Shown piece after piece: positions 1-6,993 of a stretch of DNA of 34,646 nt. This DNA comes from Clostridium_AD sp036569345. GTDB taxonomy: Bacteria; Bacillota; Clostridia; Clostridiales; Clostridiaceae. The stretch is from assembly GCF_036569345.1 (NCBI RefSeq), contig NZ_DATCQT010000103.1, positions 1 through 34,646 of the forward strand. Direction: 5' to 3'. The first letter of the stretch is position 1. Every line of letters begins with the position of its first letter. Position numbers and translations under genes: made by a program. The notes under the pieces are model-generated. The model was not told where the DNA came from. It was given only the letters and a program-made list of their open reading frames with translations, and ran no database searches.

Positions 1-381
1 TTGATGATCTCCAAAAATATTAAGTGCATGAGTAGTTAACGCTCTAGCAGCTACATGGAATACTCCTGGTAGTAGTTCTCCTGCTATTTTATACATATTT
101 GGGATCATTAATAATAATCCTTGAGAACAAGTAAAAGTTGATGTTAATGCTCCCGTTTGAAGTGAACCATGAACTGCTCCTGCTGCTCCTGCTTCTGATT
201 GCATTTCCATTATTTTAACCTTTTGACCAAATACGTTTTTTGTTCCTTTAGCTGCTAATTCATCACAATACTCTGCCATTGTTGAAGATGGTGTTATTGG
301 GTAAATAGCTGCAACATCGGTATAAGCATAGGCAACGTGCGCTGCTGCTGTATTTCCGTCCATAGTTTTCATTTTTCTCAT
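1..381 (-). CDS. nifJ: Pyruvate:ferredoxin oxidoreductase, N-terminal part (partial)
   Basis: The first 127 codons of a gene that leaves the window at base 1. PFOR oxidises pyruvate with CoA to acetyl-CoA and CO2 and passes electrons to ferredoxin or flavodoxin; it is the central pyruvate-cleaving enzyme of anaerobes. The translation begins MRKMKTMDGNTAAAHVAYAY and contains YPITPSSTMAE, typical of domain I, then VMEMQSEAGAAGAVHGSLQ and TFTCSQGLLLMIPNMYKIAGE, all hallmarks of the family N-terminus. The ATG at 379-381 follows an AAGAAGG ribosome site about 8 bases upstream. A second in-frame ATG at 370-372 is possible but lacks its own ribosome site. The rest of the roughly 1,170-residue protein, including the TPP and Fe-S cluster domains, is outside. 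A TATAAT at 407-412 on the minus strand may be the -10 box. The family call is firm; the symbol could equally be por. Confidence 0.93.
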   Translation of the reverse strand, partial: MRKMKTMDGNTAAAHVAYAYTDVAAIYPITPSSTMAEYCDELAAKGTKNVFGQKVKIMEMQSEAGAAGAVHGSLQTGALTSTFTCSQGLLLMIPNMYKIAGELLPGVFHVAARALTTHALNIFGDHQ

Positions 382-517
382 TTAATTGGCCTTCTTTCTT
401 AATAAGATTATAACCTGTGTTTTTAAAGTTTTTATCTAAATTACAAATAAGAGTATTGTTCTAAAAACAAAACTACACTTAAAAATAATAACTTTATAAT
501 GGATTTTATGCAAAACT

Positions 518-541
518 AGCTAACACTTCTCAGCGTTAGCT
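518..541. repeat. 7-bp inverted repeat (hairpin)
   Basis: AGCTAAC at 518-524 pairs perfectly with GTTAGCT at 535-541 around a 10-base loop. It lies about 140 bases upstream of the PFOR start. It is not followed by a clear T-run on either strand, so it is not an obvious terminator. Its role is unknown; it could be an operator or part of the PFOR leader. Confidence 0.4.
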
Positions 542-651
542 GGAGGTGATAGCCCTTTATAATCTATGTAATTTGTGAATTATCTCATCATTACACTACA
601 TGATAAATTTCCATAATCAAAAGTTATTTAACAAAATCTTTTCTCTTTTTT

Positions 652-768
652 TCAGTAGTACTGTTTTTTTGCAACTTTAGCTATGTGATTAGCTAGAACT
701 TCAATATTTTCAACACTACCTAAGTATATTATTGTCAATTGTTTTATTACTACCAACCATACTCTCAT
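652..768 (-). pseudogene. Possible transposase N-terminal remnant
   Basis: A 38-codon minus-strand frame ends with YLGSVENIEVLANHIAKVAK. An overlapping frame encodes FYYESMVGSNKTIDNNI just before it. Joined by one frameshift, the two pieces resemble the N-terminal pattern of some IS1634-type transposases, where a YxxES segment is followed by a short linker and YLGS. Nothing further downstream continues a transposase, there is no good ribosome site, and no terminal repeats were found. I offer this as a low-confidence remnant; it may be chance. Confidence 0.18.
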
Positions 769-853
769 AATAAAAGATAGTTATTCTTACCTCTTAATTA
801 TACATCAAAACGAAAAATATTCAAGTTTTTTGGGTGTATATGGTATAACTTTC

Positions 854-2245
854 CTATTCAATATTAAATTTTTGACTTGTTTTTACAATTGCCGACTGAT
901 ATCCTCTTAAATCCAATAATTTTTTAAAACTTGTTTGGGAATTCTTATCTCCATGTACAAGAAAAACCTTTTTAGGTTTTACTCCCATATGTTCTATCCA
1001 GTTAATCAAACCATTTCTATCGGCATGCCCAGAAAGGCTTTGTAGATTATATATTGACGCAGCAACAGAAATATCTTCTTCAAAAATCTTAACCATTTTA
1101 TTCCCATCTAAAATCTCACGACCTAATGTGCCTTGTGCTTGATATCCTACAAATACTATAGAGCTTTCTTTCCTCCATAAATTATGCTTTAAATGGTGTT
1201 TTATTCTACCTGCATCACACATTCCACTTGTAGATAATATTACTATTGAATTCTTAACTTCATTAAGTTTCATAGACTCCTCTGCAGAATGAGTAAAAAT
1301 TAATCCCTTGAAATCCAGTATATTACTATCCTGTTTTTCTAATTCTTTTGATTCATCATCAAAAATTTCTTTGTTATTTTCAAAAATTCTTGTTGCTTTT
1401 TCAGCAAGAGGGCTATCAACATATACCGACCAGCCTTTAATCATATCCTCTTCAAAATACTTATTTAGGGCATATAGAACCTCTTGTGTTCTGCCTACTG
1501 CAAATGATGGAATTATAACATTCCCGCCCCTATGGAAAGTTTCCTTTATTATATCTGCCAATTCTTTTAATACATCTTTAAAATTATTATGCACCTTATC
1601 TCCATAAGTAGTTTCCATAATCACATAATCTGCACTGTTTATAAATGTAGGGTCATTAATGAGTGGAATGTTCAAGTTACCCAAATCCCCACTATAAACA
1701 AGTTTAAGCGGTAGACTTTCTTTCTCCTGCACTTGGAGTTCTATAATAGCTGACCCTAATAAATGGCCTGCATCCCTTAAGGTAATTGTCAATCCATCAA
1801 AAGGTTTTATTTCTGTGTTATAAGGAAAACTCTTAAAAAGCTTTAAACAATCTTCCGCATCAGTTGATGAATATAATGCAACATTAGGCTGGAGCCCTTT
1901 TCTTTTAAGTTTCTTGTTTTTCCACTGAACTTCCATCTCTTGAATGTGACCGCTATCAGGTAACATTACCTGGCATAATTCCTTAGTAGCTTTTGTGCAA
2001 ATTATATCACCAATAAATCCATGTTTATAAAGTAAAGGAATTCTACCACTATGGTCTATGTGAGCATGTGATAGTATAACTAAATCTATATCTTTAGGGT
2101 TAAATTGAAAACTTTCATTTTTCCCTCCTTTTCCATCTCCTCCTTGGTATAATCCACAATCCAGTAAAATAGTTTTGTCTCTCACTTTTATCAAATGACA
2201 CGACCCTGTAACACATTCCGCTGCGCCTAAAAATTGAAGTTCCAT
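854..2245 (-). CDS. Beta-CASP family MBL-fold metallo-hydrolase (putative RNase)
   Basis: A 463-residue protein with a metallo-beta-lactamase core and an inserted beta-CASP domain, the architecture of CPSF73/TTHA0252-type nucleases. The Zn-binding motif HAHIDH is at residues 60-65. Further ligand candidates are H161 in DAGHLLGSA and D187 in SGDLG. The beta-CASP signatures follow: ETTYGD from residue 211, GGNVIIPSFAVGRTQE, STSGMCDAGRIKHHL and SGHAD; VHGDK near the end carries the last metal-binding His. Family members cleave or degrade RNA, so this is probably a cytoplasmic RNA-processing enzyme, but the substrate cannot be read from sequence. It lacks the C-terminal extension of RNase J. The ATG follows AAAGGAG with good spacing. 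It stands alone, separated from murG upstream by a terminator. Confidence 0.88.
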   Translation of the reverse strand: MELQFLGAAECVTGSCHLIKVRDKTILLDCGLYQGGDGKGGKNESFQFNPKDIDLVILSHAHIDHSGRIPLLYKHGFIGDIICTKATKELCQVMLPDSGHIQEMEVQWKNKKLKRKGLQPNVALYSSTDAEDCLKLFKSFPYNTEIKPFDGLTITLRDAGHLLGSAIIELQVQEKESLPLKLVYSGDLGNLNIPLINDPTFINSADYVIMETTYGDKVHNNFKDVLKELADIIKETFHRGGNVIIPSFAVGRTQEVLYALNKYFEEDMIKGWSVYVDSPLAEKATRIFENNKEIFDDESKELEKQDSNILDFKGLIFTHSAEESMKLNEVKNSIVILSTSGMCDAGRIKHHLKHNLWRKESSIVFVGYQAQGTLGREILDGNKMVKIFEEDISVAASIYNLQSLSGHADRNGLINWIEHMGVKPKKVFLVHGDKNSQTSFKKLLDLRGYQSAIVKTSQKFNIE

Positions 2246-2374
2246 TCTGTTTCTCCTTTAATTCTTTTCATTCAAATTTTTTCTATTTTTATATGATAAT
2301 CAAAAATATACTTTTATATTTATAGTTTGCACCTTTTTCAATGTTTCTATAATCATTTATAATTTCATACTTAA

Positions 2375-2410
2375 AAAAAGATGAAGAAATTTTACTTTCT
2401 TCATCTTTTT
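2375..2410 (-). terminator. Intrinsic terminator overlapping the murG stop
   Basis: A perfect 15-bp stem (2375-2389 with 2396-2410) and a 6-base loop. On the minus strand the 3' arm runs into a U-tract. The right arm lies inside the last codons and stop of murG, so the terminator uses coding sequence. The stem is symmetric in A and T tracts and could also work on the plus strand. Confidence 0.8.
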
Positions 2411-3474
2411 CTATATTTTTCTATTAATTCTACTATTAAATCAATACTTTTTTCTGTGTTACTAGACTTCATCTTTTCAATATATGTGTTTTTATTATTA
2501 TACAATTCTTTAATCTTTAATTCTAAATTTTCAGGAGTTAATTCCTCATCTTTTACAACCATACTATAACCGCTTTTTTCAAAAGATCTTGCGTTAAGTA
2601 TTTGATCCCCTCGGCTAGCCTTGGCTGATAACGGAATCAATAAATTAGGTTTTCTTAGTGCTAAAAGTTCAAAAATTACATTTGCCCCCGCCCTAGAAAC
2701 TACGATATCTGCACTAGCTAATAAATGAGGTAATTCATCTTTTACATATTCAAACTGTTTGTATCCATTTTTATTCTCCAGGGATTTATCAAAATTACCA
2801 CTTCCACAAATATGAATAATATTATAGCTAAGCATTAAATCATCAAGCTTGACACGTACAACTTGATTTATAACTTTAGAACCTAAACTACCACCGATAA
2901 TCATTAAAACAGGTTTTTTATTATTAAATCCACATATCTCATTAGCTTTTATTTTGCTTCCTTCAAATAACTCACATCGCAACGGATTACCAGTTACTAC
3001 TCCTTTTCCACTTTTTATTTCCTTAAGTGCTTCTGGAAAAGTTACACATATTTTTGTACAATAAGGAGCTACTAATTTATTAGCAAGTCCTGGTGTAATA
3101 TCACATTCATGAGCAATTACTGGAACCCTGTTTAAAAATGCGGCAAGCACTACAGGTACCGAAACAAACCCACCCTTAGAAAAAACAATATCAGGTTTTT
3201 GCATTTTTATTATTTTTTTTGCTTCAAAAATACCTTTAATTACTTTTATAGGATCTGTAAAATTTTTAACATCAAAATATCTTCGAAGTTTCCCACTAGA
3301 TATAGGATAATATTTTATATTTTCGTCCTCTATTATTTTTCTTTCAATACCTTCTTTGGTTCCAATATATTCAATTTCATAACCTAACATTTTAAGTTTT
3401 GGTATTAGTGCAAGATTTGGTGTTACATGTCCTGCCGAACCTCCACCTGTCATTATTATTTTGTGTTTTTCCAC
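2401..3474 (-). CDS. murG: UDP-GlcNAc:lipid I N-acetylglucosaminyltransferase MurG
   Basis: 357 residues, the usual MurG length. It transfers GlcNAc from UDP-GlcNAc to undecaprenyl-PP-MurNAc-pentapeptide, making lipid II on the inner face of the membrane. The N-terminal Rossmann domain has the glycine-rich loop MTGGGSAGHVTPN (residues 8-20) with the conserved His at residue 16. Further on are FSKGGFVSVP, PVIAHECDITPGLANK, IIGGSLGSKVIN and the UDP-GlcNAc-binding segment SRAGANVIFELLALRKPNLLIPL followed by RGDQILNA. The start is GTG at 3472-3474, behind AGAAGGAG at good spacing. A TATATAAT stretch about 55 bases upstream of the start may be its -10 box. Unlike in many bacteria it is not next to other division or cell-wall genes here, so it is probably transcribed alone and closed by the terminator at its stop codon. 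Confidence 0.95.
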   Translation of the reverse strand: MEKHKIIMTGGGSAGHVTPNLALIPKLKMLGYEIEYIGTKEGIERKIIEDENIKYYPISSGKLRRYFDVKNFTDPIKVIKGIFEAKKIIKMQKPDIVFSKGGFVSVPVVLAAFLNRVPVIAHECDITPGLANKLVAPYCTKICVTFPEALKEIKSGKGVVTGNPLRCELFEGSKIKANEICGFNNKKPVLMIIGGSLGSKVINQVVRVKLDDLMLSYNIIHICGSGNFDKSLENKNGYKQFEYVKDELPHLLASADIVVSRAGANVIFELLALRKPNLLIPLSAKASRGDQILNARSFEKSGYSMVVKDEELTPENLELKIKELYNNKNTYIEKMKSSNTEKSIDLIVELIEKYRKR

Positions 3475-3676
3475 TTTAACACTCCTTCTAAAAGTATGTT
3501 TTACGCAGTATATTCTACATCATTATATACTAATTCGAATGAAAAGTTTAGTATTAACTAAAAATTATATTGTCCATAATTTTCAAAACTACCCTTCAAT
3601 TCACTAATTTAAAAATAAACTATACGGATAAACTACTATCATCAAGTAATTACAAAAATAAAAGGAGGTCATTATT

Positions 3677-3862
3677 ATGGCAAACAGAAATTTAGTACCA
3701 GAAGCAAAAGCAGGTTTAAACAAATTTAAAATGGAAGCTGCTAAAGAAGTTGGAGTGAATTTATCAGAAGGTTACAATGGAGATCTTACTTCTAGACAAA
3801 ATGGATCTGTAGGCGGACAAATGGTAAAGAAAATGGTAGAACAATACGAAAAAAACCTATAA
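3677..3862 (+). CDS. Alpha/beta-type small acid-soluble spore protein (copy 1)
   Basis: 61 residues, full family length. SASPs of this type coat DNA in the dormant spore, protect it from UV and heat, and are digested at germination to supply amino acids. The conserved C-terminal block YNGDLTSRQ..GSVGGQMVKKMVEQYE is complete. The segment KFKMEAAKEVGV (from residue 16) matches the germination-protease site, with cleavage expected after Glu20 by analogy with Bacillus SASPs. A strong AAAAGGAGG ribosome site sits upstream. The protein is identical to that of the third copy although the genes differ at about seven silent positions. A terminator follows. Forespore (sigma-G) expression is expected for the family; I could not identify a clear sigma-G promoter by eye. 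Confidence 0.95.
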   Translation: MANRNLVPEAKAGLNKFKMEAAKEVGVNLSEGYNGDLTSRQNGSVGGQMVKKMVEQYEKNL

Positions 3863-3881
3863 TTTAAAATTCTAATTAGTT

Positions 3882-3921
3882 AAAAGGGATATGCTAGTGA
3901 TATGCTAGTCATATCCCTTTT
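3882..3921 (+). terminator. Terminator after SASP copy 1
   Basis: A 12-bp stem AAAAGGGATATG (3882-3893) / CATATCCCTTTT (3910-3921), with CTAG repeated on both sides of the loop, ending in a T-run. Its loop resembles that of the terminator after copy 3, a sign of common origin. Confidence 0.85.
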
Positions 3922-4069
3922 AACTTTGCTATTTTTGCCCAAATAATATAAACATATGTGTTTTATTTTTAAAATAATGTAAGTAAAATATATCCTAATA
4001 TAGGTAATTGATTTAATTTACTCTAAATCTTTTGCATTGTTACAAAAGTTAATTTAATATGTTATATTT

Positions 4070-4161
4070 CCCTTATTTACCTCCAATATTCTATTATATA
4101 TTTCTTAATTCTGCACAAGATATTATTATACCAAAAATAATTATTAAAGGGGTGATTAAAA
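4070..4161 (+). promoter_or_regulatory. Duplicated upstream region of SASP copy 2
   Basis: Roughly 90 bases that are close to identical to 4812-4902 upstream of copy 4. Shared blocks include AATATTCTATTATATATTTCT, TTCTGCACAAGATA and a short AAAAATAA tract before the ribosome site (AAAGGGG). It probably carries the forespore promoter; the ATTATACCA stretch around 4126-4134 is the candidate -10 area by alignment with CATAACA of copies 3 and 4. This is inference, not a recognised consensus match. Confidence 0.45.
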
Positions 4162-4347
4162 ATGGCAAACAGAAATTTAGTACCAGAAGCAAAAGCAGGA
4201 TTAAACAAATTTAAAATGGAAGCTGCTCAAGAAGTTGGAGTGAATTTAACAAATGGTTACAATGGAGATCTTACTTCAAGACAAAATGGATCTGTAGGCG
4301 GACAAATGGTTAAAAAAATGGTAGAGCAATACGAAAAAAACCTTTAA
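4162..4347 (+). CDS. Alpha/beta-type small acid-soluble spore protein (copy 2)
   Basis: 61 residues, differing from copies 1 and 3 only at three positions: Gln for Lys in the germination-protease region (MEAAQEVGV) and Thr-Asn for Ser-Glu in VNLTNGYNGD. All family blocks are intact, so it should be a working DNA-binding spore protein. No terminator lies between it and copy 3, only 105 bases away, so the two may share a transcript that ends at 4661-4687. Its coding sequence resembles copies 1 and 3, but its upstream flank resembles that of copy 4. Confidence 0.95.
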   Translation: MANRNLVPEAKAGLNKFKMEAAQEVGVNLTNGYNGDLTSRQNGSVGGQMVKKMVEQYEKNL

Positions 4348-4452
4348 TTTAAATTCTTATATCTTCCTGATTGCAATATCGATTAAATATTTGAAGTTTC
4401 AGTAGAAGGTATCATCATAACAAAAATAAATTATAGAAGGAGTTGTTTATAA

Positions 4453-4638
4453 ATGGCAAACAGAAATTTAGTACCAGAAGCAAAAGCAGGTTTAAATAAA
4501 TTTAAAATGGAAGCTGCCAAAGAAGTTGGAGTAAATTTATCAGAGGGTTACAATGGAGATCTTACTTCTAGACAAAATGGATCTGTAGGCGGACAAATGG
4601 TTAAAAAAATGGTTGAACAATACGAAAAAAACCTATAA
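4453..4638 (+). CDS. Alpha/beta-type small acid-soluble spore protein (copy 3)
   Basis: 61 residues with a protein sequence identical to copy 1. The two genes differ only at about seven third-codon positions, so the protein has been held constant by selection or by conversion. The ribosome site is GAAGGAG. The upstream stretch ATCATCATAACAAAAATAAA matches the CATAACA-AAAATAAA block before copy 4. A TGAAGT element 18 bases before CATAACA gives a plausible but weak sigma-G-like promoter. A strong terminator follows. Confidence 0.95.
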   Translation: MANRNLVPEAKAGLNKFKMEAAKEVGVNLSEGYNGDLTSRQNGSVGGQMVKKMVEQYEKNL

Positions 4639-4660
4639 TTTGTAATTTTAAAAATAGATG

Positions 4661-4687
4661 AGAGGTGTATGCTAGCCATACACCTCT
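4661..4687 (+). terminator. Terminator after SASP copy 3
   Basis: An 11-bp perfect stem AGAGGTGTATG (4661-4671) / CATACACCTCT (4677-4687) with loop CTAGC, followed by TTTT. Clear intrinsic terminator on the plus strand. Confidence 0.87.
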
Positions 4688-4811
4688 TTTCTTCGCTTGT
4701 TTTTGCCTAAGTTTAAAAATGTTCAGTTTTTTACAATTGATTATGCAATTATTTTGTATTCTATTAATATATTTCTTTGATTACAGATATTGTGATTAAA
4801 AATGTTTTACT

Positions 4812-4902
4812 CCCTCATTTCCCTCAAATATTCTATTATATATTTCTCATTTCTGCACAAGATACTATCATAACAAAAATAAATTAAAAGGAGTGATAGT
4901 AA
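4812..4902 (+). promoter_or_regulatory. Duplicated upstream region of SASP copy 4
   Basis: Close relative of 4070-4161. It contains ATTCTATTATATATTTCTC, TTCTGCACAAGATA, then TATCATAACAAAAATAAA and the ribosome site AAAGGAG. CATAACA resembles the sigma-G -10 consensus CATACTA at five of seven positions, but I see no convincing -35 at the right distance. Confidence 0.45.
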
Positions 4903-5085
4903 ATGTCAAACAGAAAATTAGTACCTGAAGCTAAAGCTGGATTATATTCATTCAAAATGGAAACTGCAAAAGAATTAGGAGTTAATTTTACAGATTACAA
5001 TGGTGACTTGACTTCAAGACAATGTGGTTCTGTTGGCGGAGAAATGGTAAAAAAAATGGTAGAACAATACGAGAGAAATTTATAA
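4903..5085 (+). CDS. Alpha/beta-type small acid-soluble spore protein (copy 4, divergent)
   Basis: 60 residues; the most divergent of the four. It begins MSNRKLVPEAKAGLYSFKME, has one residue fewer before YNGDLTSR, a Cys in RQCGSVGGEMVKK and ends YERNL. The protease-site segment METAKELGV and the DNA-binding C-terminal block are intact, so it should be functional. A Cys at this place is also seen in some other clostridial SASPs, from memory. It converges on recJ and is followed by a shared hairpin. Confidence 0.95.
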   Translation: MSNRKLVPEAKAGLYSFKMETAKELGVNFTDYNGDLTSRQCGSVGGEMVKKMVEQYERNL

Positions 5086-5116
5086 TTAAAAAAATAATGT
5101 AATTTTAAAATGAAAT

Positions 5117-5150
5117 AGAGGCATATAGACATACGTGTCTATGTGCCTCT
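5117..5150. terminator. Convergent hairpin between SASP copy 4 and recJ
   Basis: AGAGGCATATAGACA (5117-5131) pairs with TGTCTATGTGCCTCT (5136-5150) with one G-U pair. T-runs are poor on both sides, so termination may be modest. Its position between two converging genes suggests it serves both. Confidence 0.65.
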
Positions 5151-5221
5151 AACAATGTACAAACAAATAATATTCAGTACTATAATATAATTGAATTACA
5201 ATCTATTTAAATGCATTTAAT

Positions 5222-6991
5222 TTAGCTAAGTTTAAATTCTAATATTTTTAATTGAATAGATTTATAACCATTATACTCATTAATTTGAGGTGTAAAAATC
5301 AAATCTAATTTTAACCCTCTTGGATTATTAAGATAACTCATATGCTCTTCTCCATATCTATCTTTGAGCAGTTCAATAAATTCATCTACTCTATTGAAAC
5401 ATATTCCATCAATCCATTTATTTACTCCAGGCATTATACATTTAATTTTTAATGTATTAGCGTTTTTGCCTAAAATATCAATTTTTAAAATAGGAATATT
5501 TTTTTCTGCAAGCAATGGGGTTGAATTACCTTTACCAAAGGGTTCTAAAAGTTCTAATTCGTAAATCATCTCGTAATTTATTTTACTTAATGGCATTCTT
5601 TGGTCTATTCTTACCTTAGGCTGAATATCTTCATCAGTTAATGTACAAATATGATTTAATTTTTGTCTTAGCTTTTCTATGTTTTCTTCCTTAATAGACA
5701 GCCCTGCAGCCATTGGATGACCTCCGAAATTCTCCATTAACTCTTTGCATTTAATTAACTCTTCAAATAAATTATATTCAACTATAGATCTTGCTGACCC
5801 TTTAGGATTCTCTTTTCCTTTAGTTAATATTATTGTTGGCACATTAAAAGTTTCCCTAACACGCCCCGCTACAATTCCTGCTATGCTCTCATGAATTGTA
5901 TCTTTATAAATTATTAATACCTTGTCATTTTTAAATGTTGAATTTTTCACAACCTCTATTACTTCTTCCACATTTTGGTTAGTCATCTCTTGTCTTTTTT
6001 TATTAAGTTCAAATAATGTTTTTGCTAATTCTTTTGCTCTATTTTCTTCCTCACATAAAAGTAGTTCAACTGATATAGCCGCCGATTCAAGTCTTCCAGT
6101 AGCATTTATGCATGGCCCTATTTGGAACCCGACGTGATAACATTTTATTTCTTTATCATTAATTCCTAAAATCTCCTTTAGACATTTTAACCCTACATTT
6201 TTTGTATTTGTTAACATCTCTAAAGCATTTTTAGCAATTACTCTGTTTTCGTCTATTAGATCTACCACATCACAAATAGTTCCTATTCCTGCTATTTCTA
6301 TAAATTCCTTTACAAATTCTTTACTAATTCCAAGTTTTTTATATAGAGCTTGTACAAATTTAAAAGCGATTCCTGCACCACACAATTGTTTAAACGGATA
6401 ACTACAATCTTCTTGTTTTGGATTAATAACCGCATCTGCATTGGGCACCTTAAAAATTCTAACACCTGCTTCATTTTCTTCAAATTGGAGTTCATGGTGA
6501 TCAGTTATTATTACTGTCATTCCTAACGCTTTTGCCAATTTAACCTGATCCATTGCTGCAATTCCATTATCGCATGTTAATATTACTCCGAAACCTTGCT
6601 GCTTTAGTTTTATTATTCTGTCACTATTTATACCATAACCTTCATTTTGTCTATCTGGCACATGAAAATCCACATTCGCTCCACAGTATTTTAATGCCTT
6701 ATACATTATGACAGTACTAGTAACCCCATCTGCATCGTAATCTCCGTATACTACAATTTTTTCTTTGTTTTCTATAGCTAATTTAATTAACCCAATAGCT
6801 TTTTCCATATCTTTCATTAAAAACGGATCATACAAATCATCTAGACTCGCTCTCATAAATTTTTTTATATCTATTTCACTACTAAATCCTCTATTAATTA
6901 AAATTTTAGCTATAACCTCACTTACTCCTGAGTTTTTAGCTAGTGACTTAATGTCTTTAGAAGTATTTCTTAATAACCATTTTTTCTCCAT
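5222..6991 (-). CDS. recJ: Single-stranded-DNA-specific exonuclease RecJ
   Basis: 589 residues, close to the compact (E. coli-length) RecJ. RecJ degrades single-stranded DNA 5' to 3' in recombination, mismatch repair and replication-fork rescue. DHH-family motifs are visible: VVYGDYDADGVTST (D84, D86, D88 as metal ligands), DNGIAA around residue 141, and DHH at residues 164-166 in IITDHHEL. The C-terminal DHHA1 motif is GGHPMAAGLSI, and an OB-like C-terminal region follows. Its ATG lies two bases after the stop of the upstream peptidase gene and its ribosome site GGAG sits inside that gene's last codons, so the two are almost certainly co-transcribed and translated in series. Some Firmicute RecJ proteins carry a longer C-terminus; this one does not. 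Confidence 0.95.
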   Translation of the reverse strand: MEKKWLLRNTSKDIKSLAKNSGVSEVIAKILINRGFSSEIDIKKFMRASLDDLYDPFLMKDMEKAIGLIKLAIENKEKIVVYGDYDADGVTSTVIMYKALKYCGANVDFHVPDRQNEGYGINSDRIIKLKQQGFGVILTCDNGIAAMDQVKLAKALGMTVIITDHHELQFEENEAGVRIFKVPNADAVINPKQEDCSYPFKQLCGAGIAFKFVQALYKKLGISKEFVKEFIEIAGIGTICDVVDLIDENRVIAKNALEMLTNTKNVGLKCLKEILGINDKEIKCYHVGFQIGPCINATGRLESAAISVELLLCEEENRAKELAKTLFELNKKRQEMTNQNVEEVIEVVKNSTFKNDKVLIIYKDTIHESIAGIVAGRVRETFNVPTIILTKGKENPKGSARSIVEYNLFEELIKCKELMENFGGHPMAAGLSIKEENIEKLRQKLNHICTLTDEDIQPKVRIDQRMPLSKINYEMIYELELLEPFGKGNSTPLLAEKNIPILKIDILGKNANTLKIKCIMPGVNKWIDGICFNRVDEFIELLKDRYGEEHMSYLNNPRGLKLDLIFTPQINEYNGYKSIQLKILEFKLS

Positions 6992-6993
6992 AT

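Larger units (their letters stand above)
382..853. other. Intergenic region without an intact gene
   Basis: A 472-base AT-rich stretch between the PFOR start and the end of the beta-CASP hydrolase gene. It holds a possible -10 box for PFOR (407-412, minus strand), a short inverted repeat TTGTT-N5-AACAA at 456-470, a 7-bp hairpin at 518-541, and a short minus-strand ORF at 652-768 that looks like debris. No long open frame is present on either strand. Confidence 0.6.

Noticed and set aside
3863..4161. A further SASP gene or remnant between copies 1 and 2
   Set aside because: No SASP-like translation is visible in any frame; only terminator and promoter-like sequence is present.
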